From Chitinophagales bacterium (GTDB taxonomy: Bacteria > Bacteroidota > Bacteroidia > Chitinophagales > Chitinophagaceae), in NCBI GenBank assembly GCA_020636495.1, contig JACJXQ010000008.1, forward strand, positions 2,542,001 to 2,606,000: a DNA stretch of 64,000 nucleotides, in the 5' to 3' direction. Position 1 is the first letter of the stretch; the number at the start of each line of letters is the position of its first letter. Shown piece after piece: positions 26,016 to 35,900 of the stretch. The notes under the pieces were generated by a model. The model ran no database searches and was not told where the DNA came from. It saw only the letters and a list, made by a program, of their open reading frames with translations. The position numbers and the translations under genes are program-made.

Positions 26016-29000
26016 TTATCGTATCAAAGTTGTTTCACCTTTGTAGGTCTCAACAAATCCATCAGGATAAGCTACGCGGATCAGGTAGGTGTAAGTACCC
26101 ATCTCCTGTGGCTTACCTTCATAGTTACCATCCCAACCCATACGGCTGTCGTTGGTGCTGAACACCTCTACACCCCAGCGGTTGAACACACGGAACTCCA
26201 TGATGCGCTGGAAGCTCAGGTTCGTTACCCTAAAGATGTCATTCTTACCATCTCCGTTCGGGCTGAACGCACTCGGTACAAACAGGTTATCCTTCTTATC
26301 TACTATCACATGCAACGTGTCAAACGCACGGCAACCATTGGTTGCTATACCACCTACGATGTACTTAGTATCTTCGGTAGGACGTGCTATCGGGTATGAG
26401 ATATTAGGATTGTTCAGCGACGATACCGGGCTCCAGTTATACAACCTGGCACCTGTTGCCAGTATCTGGAACGACTGGCCATACTTGATGGTCGTATCAT
26501 CCTTGTTCAGGATACGTACATCAGGCAACGGAAGTATCTTGATCTTGGCTGATAATGTATCATAACACCATACACTGTCTGACACCACAATACGGTAATC
26601 TGTGCTCCTCTGTGGCCCGATATAGGTGAAACCTTTCGTTGGGTCGATCACACTTACAGGTGTAAGGAAACTGTCATTGGCGGCATCATACTCATACCAT
26701 TTGAAGAATTTACCTCCATAGATAGTGAACGGTGCTTTATCACCGAGACAGAAGGCTGTATCAATAGGCTCTACGCGCATGTCGTGTTCCGGTACATACA
26801 CCTCCAGTGTATCGCGCATCAAACAGTTACTGCGGCCAATCGTTTGTACTACGAAGGTTGACGTTTTAGGCACGTATGCCAATGGCTGGGCTATTGTTGT
26901 ATCTGACAAGTATTCGCCGGAGTTCCATGTAATTACAAAATCAATAGGATCTGCCTCACAATATGAGAATGTAAACAGAGGACGAGCCTGGATCGCTTCT
27001 ATATTAGGATCTTTATCTATGCCACATACGCTGGTAACAGTAGCGTCAGCTCCTTTCAACACCATACCGGAAACATAGGTAGTTGGTACATAATTAAGCC
27101 TTGGAGGTGTTGATGTAACACCACAACCTGTATCAACTGTCGCATTGTCGCTGTAACATAATTGAATGATCAGGTTCTTGGTGGTATCCCAGGTGTAAGG
27201 AGTAGTAAAGTTAAAATAATGAATTCCGTCCTCAAACGTAACTGCATTATTGTAATAAACCTGCGTCATACCGAAGTTCTCGAAACCATCTGCATCTTTA
27301 AGCGCTTCTTTTGAAGTACATTTTATGAATATACGGAAGTTGCTGTATACATAAGTTGGATTAGAAGTACCCTTACACTCGATTGCCAAACTACGGATAG
27401 TAGACGAGTATATTTTTGATTTAGCCATTTCATCCCTACGCACCAGGTACTGCATCCTTGATGTACGTAATGAGTTATGCATTATCGGCGATACACGTCC
27501 GATAGAATCATAATAAAGGTCACCATATATGGGGGAGCCATATAAAACAGCCGTGTCCTGTTTAGCACAGATGGTAGGATTACCCACACCGCATGCTACA
27601 TTATTTTTTGGTGGCTTACCTTTCAGCAAAGCCTCTAACTGTATATAACCCGGGCGGCATAATACCAGTGCGTTATCCGCATTATTAGGATTCTTAGGAG
27701 TGATGGTTACTTTGTTGGTCTCATCAATAAAGACCTGAACCGTATCACTTGATTTACATGTTGCTATCAGATCCGGGGTAGTAACAACATAATCTGTAGT
27801 TACCGGAGGAGTTGCCAGTGGATTGTGAATGGTATCATCACTCAATGTTGTGGCAGGACCACCGTTTACCGTCCATTTCAAACGAAGGAAGTCTGCCCCT
27901 CTTGTAAATAGCTGAACAGGTTGTGGATTCAATTCGCATATCGGCAAGTCCGGGCCCGCATCAAGACCTTCAACAACCCTGATAAGTACAACCCTGTAGT
28001 TGGTCAACACGATAGGCTGCCATAATGTACACGTAGAGTCTTTAGATTCTATTACGAGTGAATGGTCTCCTATATGAGACTGTGTAGGGGTCCATGTAAA
28101 GTTACCGGTTACACTATTACTACCCTGACCTGTAACTGTAAAGTTAGAACCGGGCAATAAACTTGTGTTGGCGTACATATACACATTGTGTGTTGTACTA
28201 TCTGTAGCTGAGTTAACAGAAAACTCCATTGCACTACCGGGACACACATATACTACCTCACCTTGTGTAGGTGTCTGCACAAGTGTTGCATTTTGTATCG
28301 ACGTGATTACCTGTGCAACTGAATCAATATCAGGCGGTGGTGCTGTACATGGCAACACTGTTACCTGCACATCCCTGTATACATAACTTAAAAGCTGGCC
28401 TGATCCTCTTTCATAATCTTCACCTCTGAAAGCCAACACAAAGAATCCTGTAGTTTTTGGTGTGAATGTAGCACTACCTGTTAATGGATTAAGCTGATAT
28501 CCTGTAGAAGAGCCAATAGGGTCTGCCAGGCTCCAGCCTGCATTGTAACCACATACCTGGCCTGTCTGGTTTACGCCACCACCGGTAGGCGTAAACGGAA
28601 TTTGTTGATATACGTAAATTGAGTCACCATTAGGGTCGTAAGGTGCATTAAGATAGGTAGTTGGCTGACCAACACATATATAAGGCAAAGGATTACTTAA
28701 GAACCTTGGTGTACTGTTATTATACTTGGTTACGTTATTAAGTCCCGCTTCCACATAAATACTACCGCAACCTGACAGGTTACTGTTGTTACGCCCCCCG
28801 TTCGACCAGAAAAACCGCCAATCGGTCTGGGCGGAAGGCAGTGTGACCGTTCCTTTATACGTTCGGACCCTGAATGCCGGGAACCTTGATGCCGTGCTCA
28901 ACTGTTTACAACTGTTACTATCCGCAAACTGCGCACAAAGCTGGTGCGATGTATCCGGTGCTGTAGTAAGGCTGGTTACAGTAACGGTACCTGATGCATT

Positions 29001-29279
29001 TGGGCTTCCAGCTGCCTCAAGAGTAGCTGACTTGTAATACACCGGTGCTGTAGTACCTGCATCCAGGTAACATGTCTGACAGGCATGATATACAATTAAC
29101 GTTATCTCATATTGATAATCCGGTGTGCCACAACCATTAGCACCCGTACCAATATAAGTAACATAAATGTCAGCTGCAGCAAAGTGACATGCTTTCGCCT
29201 TCGTTGCACCCAGCGTTGATATCAGCATTAATAGGATCGCAAGCTGATAAAACTTGATTTTTTGTAACAGGGACACCAT
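26016..29279 (-). CDS. Large T9SS surface protein with type B (CHU_C) sorting tail, array copy 2
   Basis: 1087 residues; signal peptide of about 30 residues, mature start ACHFAAADIYVTYIG. Same layout as copy 1: cysteine-rich N-terminal domain (LIVYHACQTCYL, PLPYICVGQPTTYLNAPYDPNGD, YVYRDVQVTVLPC), a central part with ICELNPQPVQLF and VTITPKNPNN, the conserved segment FENFGMTQVYY, and a 277-residue C-terminal block (811-1087) that is identical in protein sequence to that of copy 3. The sorting signal AFSPNGDGKNDIF lies near 1004. A 227-nt spacer with its own terminator separates it from copy 1. No consensus promoter was found upstream. Confidence 0.88.
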   Translation of the reverse strand: MVSLLQKIKFYQLAILLMLISTLGATKAKACHFAAADIYVTYIGTGANGCGTPDYQYEITLIVYHACQTCYLDAGTTAPVYYKSATLEAAGSPNASGTVTVTSLTTAPDTSHQLCAQFADSNSCKQLSTASRFPAFRVRTYKGTVTLPSAQTDWRFFWSNGGRNNSNLSGCGSIYVEAGLNNVTKYNNSTPRFLSNPLPYICVGQPTTYLNAPYDPNGDSIYVYQQIPFTPTGGGVNQTGQVCGYNAGWSLADPIGSSTGYQLNPLTGSATFTPKTTGFFVLAFRGEDYERGSGQLLSYVYRDVQVTVLPCTAPPPDIDSVAQVITSIQNATLVQTPTQGEVVYVCPGSAMEFSVNSATDSTTHNVYMYANTSLLPGSNFTVTGQGSNSVTGNFTWTPTQSHIGDHSLVIESKDSTCTLWQPIVLTNYRVVLIRVVEGLDAGPDLPICELNPQPVQLFTRGADFLRLKWTVNGGPATTLSDDTIHNPLATPPVTTDYVVTTPDLIATCKSSDTVQVFIDETNKVTITPKNPNNADNALVLCRPGYIQLEALLKGKPPKNNVACGVGNPTICAKQDTAVLYGSPIYGDLYYDSIGRVSPIMHNSLRTSRMQYLVRRDEMAKSKIYSSTIRSLAIECKGTSNPTYVYSNFRIFIKCTSKEALKDADGFENFGMTQVYYNNAVTFEDGIHYFNFTTPYTWDTTKNLIIQLCYSDNATVDTGCGVTSTPPRLNYVPTTYVSGMVLKGADATVTSVCGIDKDPNIEAIQARPLFTFSYCEADPIDFVITWNSGEYLSDTTIAQPLAYVPKTSTFVVQTIGRSNCLMRDTLEVYVPEHDMRVEPIDTAFCLGDKAPFTIYGGKFFKWYEYDAANDSFLTPVSVIDPTKGFTYIGPQRSTDYRIVVSDSVWCYDTLSAKIKILPLPDVRILNKDDTTIKYGQSFQILATGARLYNWSPVSSLNNPNISYPIARPTEDTKYIVGGIATNGCRAFDTLHVIVDKKDNLFVPSAFSPNGDGKNDIFRVTNLSFQRIMEFRVFNRWGVEVFSTNDSRMGWDGNYEGKPQEMGTYTYLIRVAYPDGFVETYKGETTLIR
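26029..26886 (-). repeat. Near-identical 3' module, array copy 2
   Basis: About 858 bp. By eye it differs from the block at 32988-33847 at only about six positions, and from 29498-30324 at a little more. The first roughly 270 nt inside the gene end (26029-26300) are identical in all three. Beyond 26886 similarity falls abruptly. Confidence 0.9.
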
Positions 29280-29433
29280 ATTTTAGTCTTTAAAAAAATG
29301 TATATGACGCTAATTTAGTTAAATTTCTATTATAACATACATTTAACCTACCAGCATTTTCCACATACTGATGACAATCATTTTTTCAAAAACGTTGGGA
29401 AAAAATAAAAATCTTATTAAGATTTTTAAAACA

Positions 29434-29465
29434 AAAAAGCCTGCACTTATAAATGCAGGCTTTTT
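29434..29465 (-). terminator. Terminator after array copy 3
   Basis: Perfect 12-bp stem AAAAAGCCTGCA (29434-29445) with its complement (29454-29465), 8-nt loop. An additional AT-only inverted repeat lies just beyond it at about 29408-29428. Confidence 0.85.
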
Positions 29466-29484
29466 ATATATAAAAATTTATCTT

Positions 29485-32400
29485 TTATCGTATCAGCGTT
29501 GTTTCACCTTTGTAGGTCTCAACAAATCCATCAGGATAAGCTACGCGGATCAGGTAGGTGTAAGTACCCATCTCCTGTGGCTTACCTTCATAGTTACCAT
29601 CCCAACCCATACGGCTGTCGTTGGTGCTGAACACCTCTACACCCCAGCGGTTGAACACACGGAACTCCATGATGCGCTGGAAGCTCAGGTTCGTTACCCT
29701 AAAGATGTCATTCTTACCATCTCCGTTCGGGCTGAACGCACTCGGTACAAACAGGTTATCCTTCTTATCTACTATAACATGCAGCGTGTCAAACGCACGG
29801 CAACCATTGGTAGCTATACCTCCTACGATGTACTTTGTATCCTCGGTAGGACGTGCTATAGGATAAGAGATATTAGGATTGTTCAGTGACGATACCGGGC
29901 TCCAGTTATACAACCTGGCACCTGTTGCCAGTATCTGGAACGACTGGCCATACTTGATGGTCGTATCATCCTTGTTCAGGATACGTACATCAGGCAACGG
30001 AAGTATCTTGATCTTGGCTGATAATGTATCATAACACCATACACTGTCTGACACTACTATACGGTAATCTGTGCTCCTCTGTGGCCCGATATAGGTGAAA
30101 CCTTTCGTTGGGTCGATCACACTTACAGGAGTAAGGAAACTGTCATTGGCGGCATCATACTCATACCATTTGAAGAATTTACCTCCGTAGATAGTGAACG
30201 GTGCTTTATCACCGAGACAGAAAGCTGTATCAATAGGCTCTACGCGCATGTCGTGTTCCGGTACATACACCTCCAGTGTATCGCGCATCAAACAGTTACT
30301 GCGGCCAATCGTTTGTACTACGAAAGAGGTACTCTTAGGAACGTATGCCAAAGGTTGTGTTATTGTAGAATCTGACAGATATTCGCTCTTGTTCCACGTG
30401 ATAATGAAGTCAAGCGGATCGGCCTCACAATATGCGAACCTGAATGCGGGGCGACCTAAAATAGCCGCTATTGTAGGATCTTTATCTACACCGCAAACAC
30501 TTGTAACTGTTGCATCTGCTCCTTTCAGGGTCAAACCTGAAACATAAGTTGTAGGTACATATTTTACAACAGGAGGAGCAGAAGTAACACCGCAACCCGT
30601 ATCAACCGTTGGATTATCACTGAAACAGAACTGAATGATCAGGTTCTTCGTGGTATCCCATGAATATGGCGTGGTAAACGGATAGAAATGTTCCCCGTCA
30701 TCAAATGTTACATTAGCGGCAGAATATACCTGGGTCATTCCGAAATTCTCAAATCCATCTTTATCGCTCAACTGCTCTTTTTCTGTACACTTGATATATA
30801 TCCTGAAATTAGAATAAGCGTAAGTAGGAGTGGTAGTACCCTTCGTTTCTAAGCTTAAGCTACGGATTGTAGAAGAGAATATATCTGATTTGTTCAATTC
30901 ACCCCTTCTTATCAGGTATTGCATCCTTGATGTACGCAATGTATTGTACATAATAGGAGACGCCGTACCGATAGTATCAAAAGCCAGGTTTCCGTATAAC
31001 TCAGAACCAAACACAGCGCCCGTATCCTGTTTAGAACAAATAGTAGGATTACCTACACCACAGGCAACGTTGTTTTTCGGCGGTTTTCCTGAAAGCAGGG
31101 CTTCCATCTGAATATAGCCGGGGCGACACAACACAAGTGCATTATCAGGATTATTCGGATTCTTTGGAGTGATGGTCACTTTATTGGTCTCATCTATGAA
31201 CAGTGTAACCGTATCCTTAGCACGGCACGAACCGGCAAGGTCAACTGTAGACACGACATAATCCGTTGTTTTCGAAACAGTAGCGGTCGGGTTGTACAGA
31301 GTATCATCACTGATACCTACCGCAGGCCCCCCGTTCAGGGTCCATTTCAGACGCAGGTCTTCATAGCCTCTAACAAACAGTTGAACAGGTTTAGGGTTCA
31401 ACTCGCAAACCGGCTGATCCGGACCGGCATCAATACCGGTAAGTACTTTTATCAGGATAACACGATAGTTGGTTAATACGATAGGTTGAGAGATCAAACA
31501 AGTTGAGTCTTTAGATTGTACCACTAAAGTATGTTCGCCTATATCGCTTGTGGTAGGGGTCCATTTGAATGTACCTGTAACATTTCCTGTACCCTGGCCC
31601 GTAGTCGTAAAACTTGAACCCGGAATAAGACCTGTATTGGCATACATATAGACGTTGTGTGATGGATCTGCTGATTTTGAGTTCAGGTCAAATTCCATAT
31701 CACTACCGGGACACACAAATACAGCCTGTCCTTTAAATTGCGTATTTACCACAGTACCATTGGTAATCGAAGCAATGGCTTGCGTCAGTGAGTCGATACC
31801 CGGAGGTGGTTCAGTACAAGGCAATACAGACACCTGTACGTCACGATATACATAACTCAGTCTTATATTAGTTCCTTTCAGGTAATCCTCCCCCCTGAAA
31901 GCCAGTACGAATTGACCTGTTTGAGTAGGTTTAAAATCTACACTACCTGTTGTCTTATTCAGGTTAAAACCTGTGCTGGACACGATCGGGTTCGCATAGG
32001 TAGATGGTGCCGTATAATTACACTGCGTACCCGTGCTTGTGTATGGTGGTTGTATTTCAACATTTATTGAGTCACCATCAGGATCATATGGGCCGTTCAG
32101 GTAAGTATTAGGCTGATTAACACATATATACGGTAAAGGATTACTCAGGAATTTCACCGTGCTGTTGTTGTATTTAGTCAGGTTATCCAGCATGGCCTCT
32201 ACATACAGAGAACCGCAACCACCCAGGTTTACGTTACTGTTACTACGTGCACTACCCGACCACCAGAATCTCCAGTCTGTCCTGGCATAAGGCAGTTTCA
32301 AAGTATCACTCACATGCCTGCGTACTTTGAACGCGGGATACCTGCTGGCAGTTTTCAGATTGGTTTTGCAACTGTTACTATCATCAAACTGGGCACATAA

Positions 32401-32742
32401 CTGGTGCACAGTATCTATATTGGTTTGTGGATCTGTAGCTACAAAATTACCACTTGGATTAGGGAGACCATCAGCCTGTGCACTGGCCGATGCATATTGT
32501 ATTGTAGCGGTTGTACCACCTGTTCCCTGGCAGGATATACATGCATAGTAAATATCCAGCTCCACAATATACCAGTATTTGGTCGTTCCGCTACAACCGT
32601 CGGCACCCGGCCCTACATATCTGATACTGATATCAGCAGCGGCAAAGTGGCAGGCATTTGCCTTGGGCAAACCGATAAGGCTGGTCATAATAAAGACCAT
32701 AAGCACGGTAAAAAAGCCTCTTAATTTGTTGAAATGAATCAT
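29485..32742 (-). CDS. Large T9SS surface protein with type B (CHU_C) sorting tail, array copy 3
   Basis: 1085 residues; signal peptide of about 30 residues, mature start ACHFAAADISIRYVG. Cysteine-rich N-terminal domain (DIYYACISCQG, LPYICVNQPNTYLNGPYDPDGD, YVYRDVQVSVLPC), the central VCELNPKPVQLF and VTITPKNPNN, a FENFGMTQVYS segment, and the C-terminal module (809-1085) with AFSPNGDGKNDIF. The C-terminal protein sequence equals that of copy 2, while the N-terminal two thirds have many substitutions and small indels. Own terminator downstream and a 232-nt spacer upstream. Surface adhesion or matrix role inferred only from family. Confidence 0.88.
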   Translation of the reverse strand: MIHFNKLRGFFTVLMVFIMTSLIGLPKANACHFAAADISIRYVGPGADGCSGTTKYWYIVELDIYYACISCQGTGGTTATIQYASASAQADGLPNPSGNFVATDPQTNIDTVHQLCAQFDDSNSCKTNLKTASRYPAFKVRRHVSDTLKLPYARTDWRFWWSGSARSNSNVNLGGCGSLYVEAMLDNLTKYNNSTVKFLSNPLPYICVNQPNTYLNGPYDPDGDSINVEIQPPYTSTGTQCNYTAPSTYANPIVSSTGFNLNKTTGSVDFKPTQTGQFVLAFRGEDYLKGTNIRLSYVYRDVQVSVLPCTEPPPGIDSLTQAIASITNGTVVNTQFKGQAVFVCPGSDMEFDLNSKSADPSHNVYMYANTGLIPGSSFTTTGQGTGNVTGTFKWTPTTSDIGEHTLVVQSKDSTCLISQPIVLTNYRVILIKVLTGIDAGPDQPVCELNPKPVQLFVRGYEDLRLKWTLNGGPAVGISDDTLYNPTATVSKTTDYVVSTVDLAGSCRAKDTVTLFIDETNKVTITPKNPNNPDNALVLCRPGYIQMEALLSGKPPKNNVACGVGNPTICSKQDTGAVFGSELYGNLAFDTIGTASPIMYNTLRTSRMQYLIRRGELNKSDIFSSTIRSLSLETKGTTTPTYAYSNFRIYIKCTEKEQLSDKDGFENFGMTQVYSAANVTFDDGEHFYPFTTPYSWDTTKNLIIQFCFSDNPTVDTGCGVTSAPPVVKYVPTTYVSGLTLKGADATVTSVCGVDKDPTIAAILGRPAFRFAYCEADPLDFIITWNKSEYLSDSTITQPLAYVPKSTSFVVQTIGRSNCLMRDTLEVYVPEHDMRVEPIDTAFCLGDKAPFTIYGGKFFKWYEYDAANDSFLTPVSVIDPTKGFTYIGPQRSTDYRIVVSDSVWCYDTLSAKIKILPLPDVRILNKDDTTIKYGQSFQILATGARLYNWSPVSSLNNPNISYPIARPTEDTKYIVGGIATNGCRAFDTLHVIVDKKDNLFVPSAFSPNGDGKNDIFRVTNLSFQRIMEFRVFNRWGVEVFSTNDSRMGWDGNYEGKPQEMGTYTYLIRVAYPDGFVETYKGETTLIR
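29498..30324 (-). repeat. Near-identical 3' module, array copy 3
   Basis: About 827 bp matching 26029-26886 and 32988-33847. A patch at about 29775-29890 departs from the other two and in three places (29837-29842, 29861-29870, 29884-29890) carries the bases found in copy 1. Confidence 0.88.
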
Positions 32743-32916
32743 GCGTAGTGCTTTCTTTTAATAAATATTACTTATTTGAAATTCAATAGATTACAGTATA
32801 AATCGCTCAAAAACAGCAATAAAATACCACATCTTCTATATAATGACATACTTATATAAATAAAAGGTTGGGCAATTCAGCTTTTTTAAGCTTTAAAAAT
32901 TTCCTCTGAAAATAAA

Positions 32917-32946
32917 AAAAAGGCTTGTATTAATACAAGCCTTTTT
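32917..32946 (-). terminator. Terminator after array copy 4
   Basis: Perfect 30-bp palindrome AAAAAGGCTTGTATT / AATACAAGCCTTTTT with T runs on both sides, so it can act in either direction. It ends 28 nt from the stop codon of copy 4. Confidence 0.85.
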
Positions 32947-32974
32947 AAATATAATTTTTATTAATACCAACAAA

Positions 32975-35900
32975 TTACCTTATTAAAGTTGTTTCACCTT
33001 TGTAGGTCTCAACAAATCCATCAGGATAAGCTACGCGGATCAGGTAGGTGTAAGTACCCATCTCCTGTGGCTTACCTTCATAGTTACCATCCCAACCCAT
33101 ACGGCTGTCGTTGGTGCTGAACACCTCTACACCCCAGCGGTTGAACACACGGAACTCCATGATGCGCTGGAAGCTCAGGTTCGTTACCCTAAAGATGTCA
33201 TTCTTACCATCTCCGTTCGGGCTGAACGCACTCGGTACAAACAGGTTATCCTTCTTATCTACTATCACATGCAGCGTGTCAAACGCACGGCAACCATTGG
33301 TTGCTATACCACCTACGATGTACTTAGTATCTTCGGTAGGACGTGCTATCGGGTATGAGATATTAGGATTGTTCAGCGACGATACCGGGCTCCAGTTATA
33401 CAACCTGGCACCTGTTGCCAGTATCTGGAACGACTGACCATACTTGATGGTCGTATCATCCTTGTTCAGGATACGTACATCAGGCAACGGAAGTATCTTG
33501 ATCTTGGCTGATAATGTATCATAACACCATACACTGTCTGACACCACAATACGGTAATCTGTGCTCCTCTGTGGCCCGATATAGGTGAAACCTTTCGTTG
33601 GGTCGATCACACTTACAGGTGTAAGGAAACTGTCATTGGCGGCATCATACTCATACCATTTGAAGAATTTACCTCCGTAGATAGTGAACGGTGCTTTATC
33701 ACCGAGACAGAAGGCTGTATCAATAGGCTCTACGCGCATGTCGTGTTCTGGTACATACACCTCCAGTGTATCGCGCATCACACAGTTACTGCGGCCAATC
33801 GTTTGTACTACGAAGGTTGACGTCTTAGGCACGTATGCCAATGGCTGAACTATGGTAGTATCTGACAAATACTGGGAATTCGTCCATTTTACATCAAAAG
33901 GCAATGGATCAGCCTCGCAATAAATGAAGTGTAATACCGGACGGGCAGGCACATCAAGTATGTTCGGGTCCTTATCAATACCACATACACTTGTAACAGT
34001 AGGATCAGCTCCTACCAGTTTCAAACCGGAAATATAAGTAGTCGGTACATATGGAATAATTGGCGGGCTACTAGAGACACCACATCCTGTATCAACATCA
34101 GGGTTGTCACTATAACAAAATTGTACGATCAGGTTTTTGGTGGTATCCCAGTTATATGCAGACGTAAAAGGATATACGTGCAAACCATCTTCAAAAGTCA
34201 CGGTAGGCGCAGAGTATACCTGTGTAAGACCGAAATTCTCGAATCCTGTATTTTTACTGAGTTCATTTTTTTCGGTACACTTAACAAATATCCTGAAGTT
34301 ACTATATACATAGCCCGGGTTACTTGTTCCTTTAGCTTCCATTGCCAGTCCCCTGATGGTGGACGAATAAATGTCCGCGTTCTGCAGGTCTTCTTTATGT
34401 ATCAGGTATTGTTGCTTGTTCGTACGTAAAGTTGTGAACATAATTGGAGAGTTTACGCTGAACGTATCGTAAGGCACACGCCCGTATACAGCAGATCCGT
34501 AAACTATTCCCGTATCAGGCTTAGAACAGATGGTTGGCCCACCGGTACCACATGCTACATTATTCTTAGGTGGCCTTCCGGATATTAACGCTTCCAGCTG
34601 AATATACCCTGGCCTACATAGTACCAGTGCATTTTCGGGATTGTTCGGATTTTTAGGTGTGATCACAACACCGTTTGTTTTATCAATAAATACAGAAACA
34701 GTGTCTACTGATTTACAGCCACCTATCATTTGAGGTGCCGAAACAATATAGTCTGTAGTTACGTCAGGCTTCGCCCTAGGGTTATGTATCGTCAGATCAC
34801 TAAGACCTTCAACCGGGCCTCCACCTGCAACTGACCACACAAGACCGATACTGTCTGCAGCGTCTGCACCACGCACAAATAGTTGTACAGAGTCACCGCC
34901 AATCTCACATATAGGCAAATCTGGTCCAGCATCCAGTCCGGAAACCACTTTGATCAACAGTACCGTATAGTTTTTCAGAACAATCGCAAAACCGGTACCA
35001 CTACAAGTTGAATCTTTACCCGTTATTATAAGTGTGTGCTCACCTATATCAGAAGAGGTAGGTGTCCATGTAAATTCACCCGTAACACTTGCTGTGCCTG
35101 CACCCGTAGTAGTAAATGCTGAACCCGGAATACTACCTACGTTCGCTTCCAGGTAGATATTACTGTTGGGGTTTGTTGATTTTGTATTTACCGGAAATTT
35201 GATATTACTACCCGGGCATGCTAATATCGCATCCTCACCATTTACCTTCACCAGGCTGGCATTATCGATCGTCAATGGCAAGTCGTCTACGGCAGGCGGA
35301 GGAGCGTTGCAACCAAATACAGAAACCTGTACGTCACGTACAACGAATCCTAACGATATACCTGTACCGCGTTCAAATTCTTCGCAGCGAAATGCCATAA
35401 CATATTTTCCCTGGTTGGCAGGGGTGAACGATGCACTCGCAGTTGCATTATCAAAGTTGAATGATGTTCCCGGAGCAGCACCCATAGGGTCTGCAAGAGA
35501 ATAATTTGGCGCCAGGTAAGGGATAGGCGTGTTAGCTGCGCCCAGTGGTGCCTGAACTTTAGTGAACATTGAGTCGCCATTGGGATCATATGGGCCATTC
35601 AGGTAAATTGCTGGCTGCATAGCACATATATATGGCAATGGTTTCACCAGAAACCTTGGTGTGCTATTATTGTATTTTGTCAGGTTATTCAATCCTGTCT
35701 CAATGTAGAATGAGCCGTTAGACGCACCATTCACGATACCACTATTTCTGCAACATGATGAATAAGAGAATAACCAGTCTGTTTGTGCAGAGGGCAACAC
35801 CAGAGTATCTACAAACCTGTGCCTGATATAAGCAGGGAAAGTAGACGCATTGGCGGGGGTAATACATGAGTTCTGAGGAACAAAAGCTTCGCACAGGTCA

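Noticed and set aside
26152..33437. Open frames on the plus strand that recur in each array copy (for example 26152-26565, 29621-29866, 33111-33437)
   Set aside because: They are similar to each other only because the sense strand is repeated; they have no start signals and no family.
22531..33847. CRISPR array or insertion sequence as explanation of the repeats
   Set aside because: The repeats are 0.83-0.86 kb coding modules in frame, without spacers, terminal inverted repeats or a transposase.
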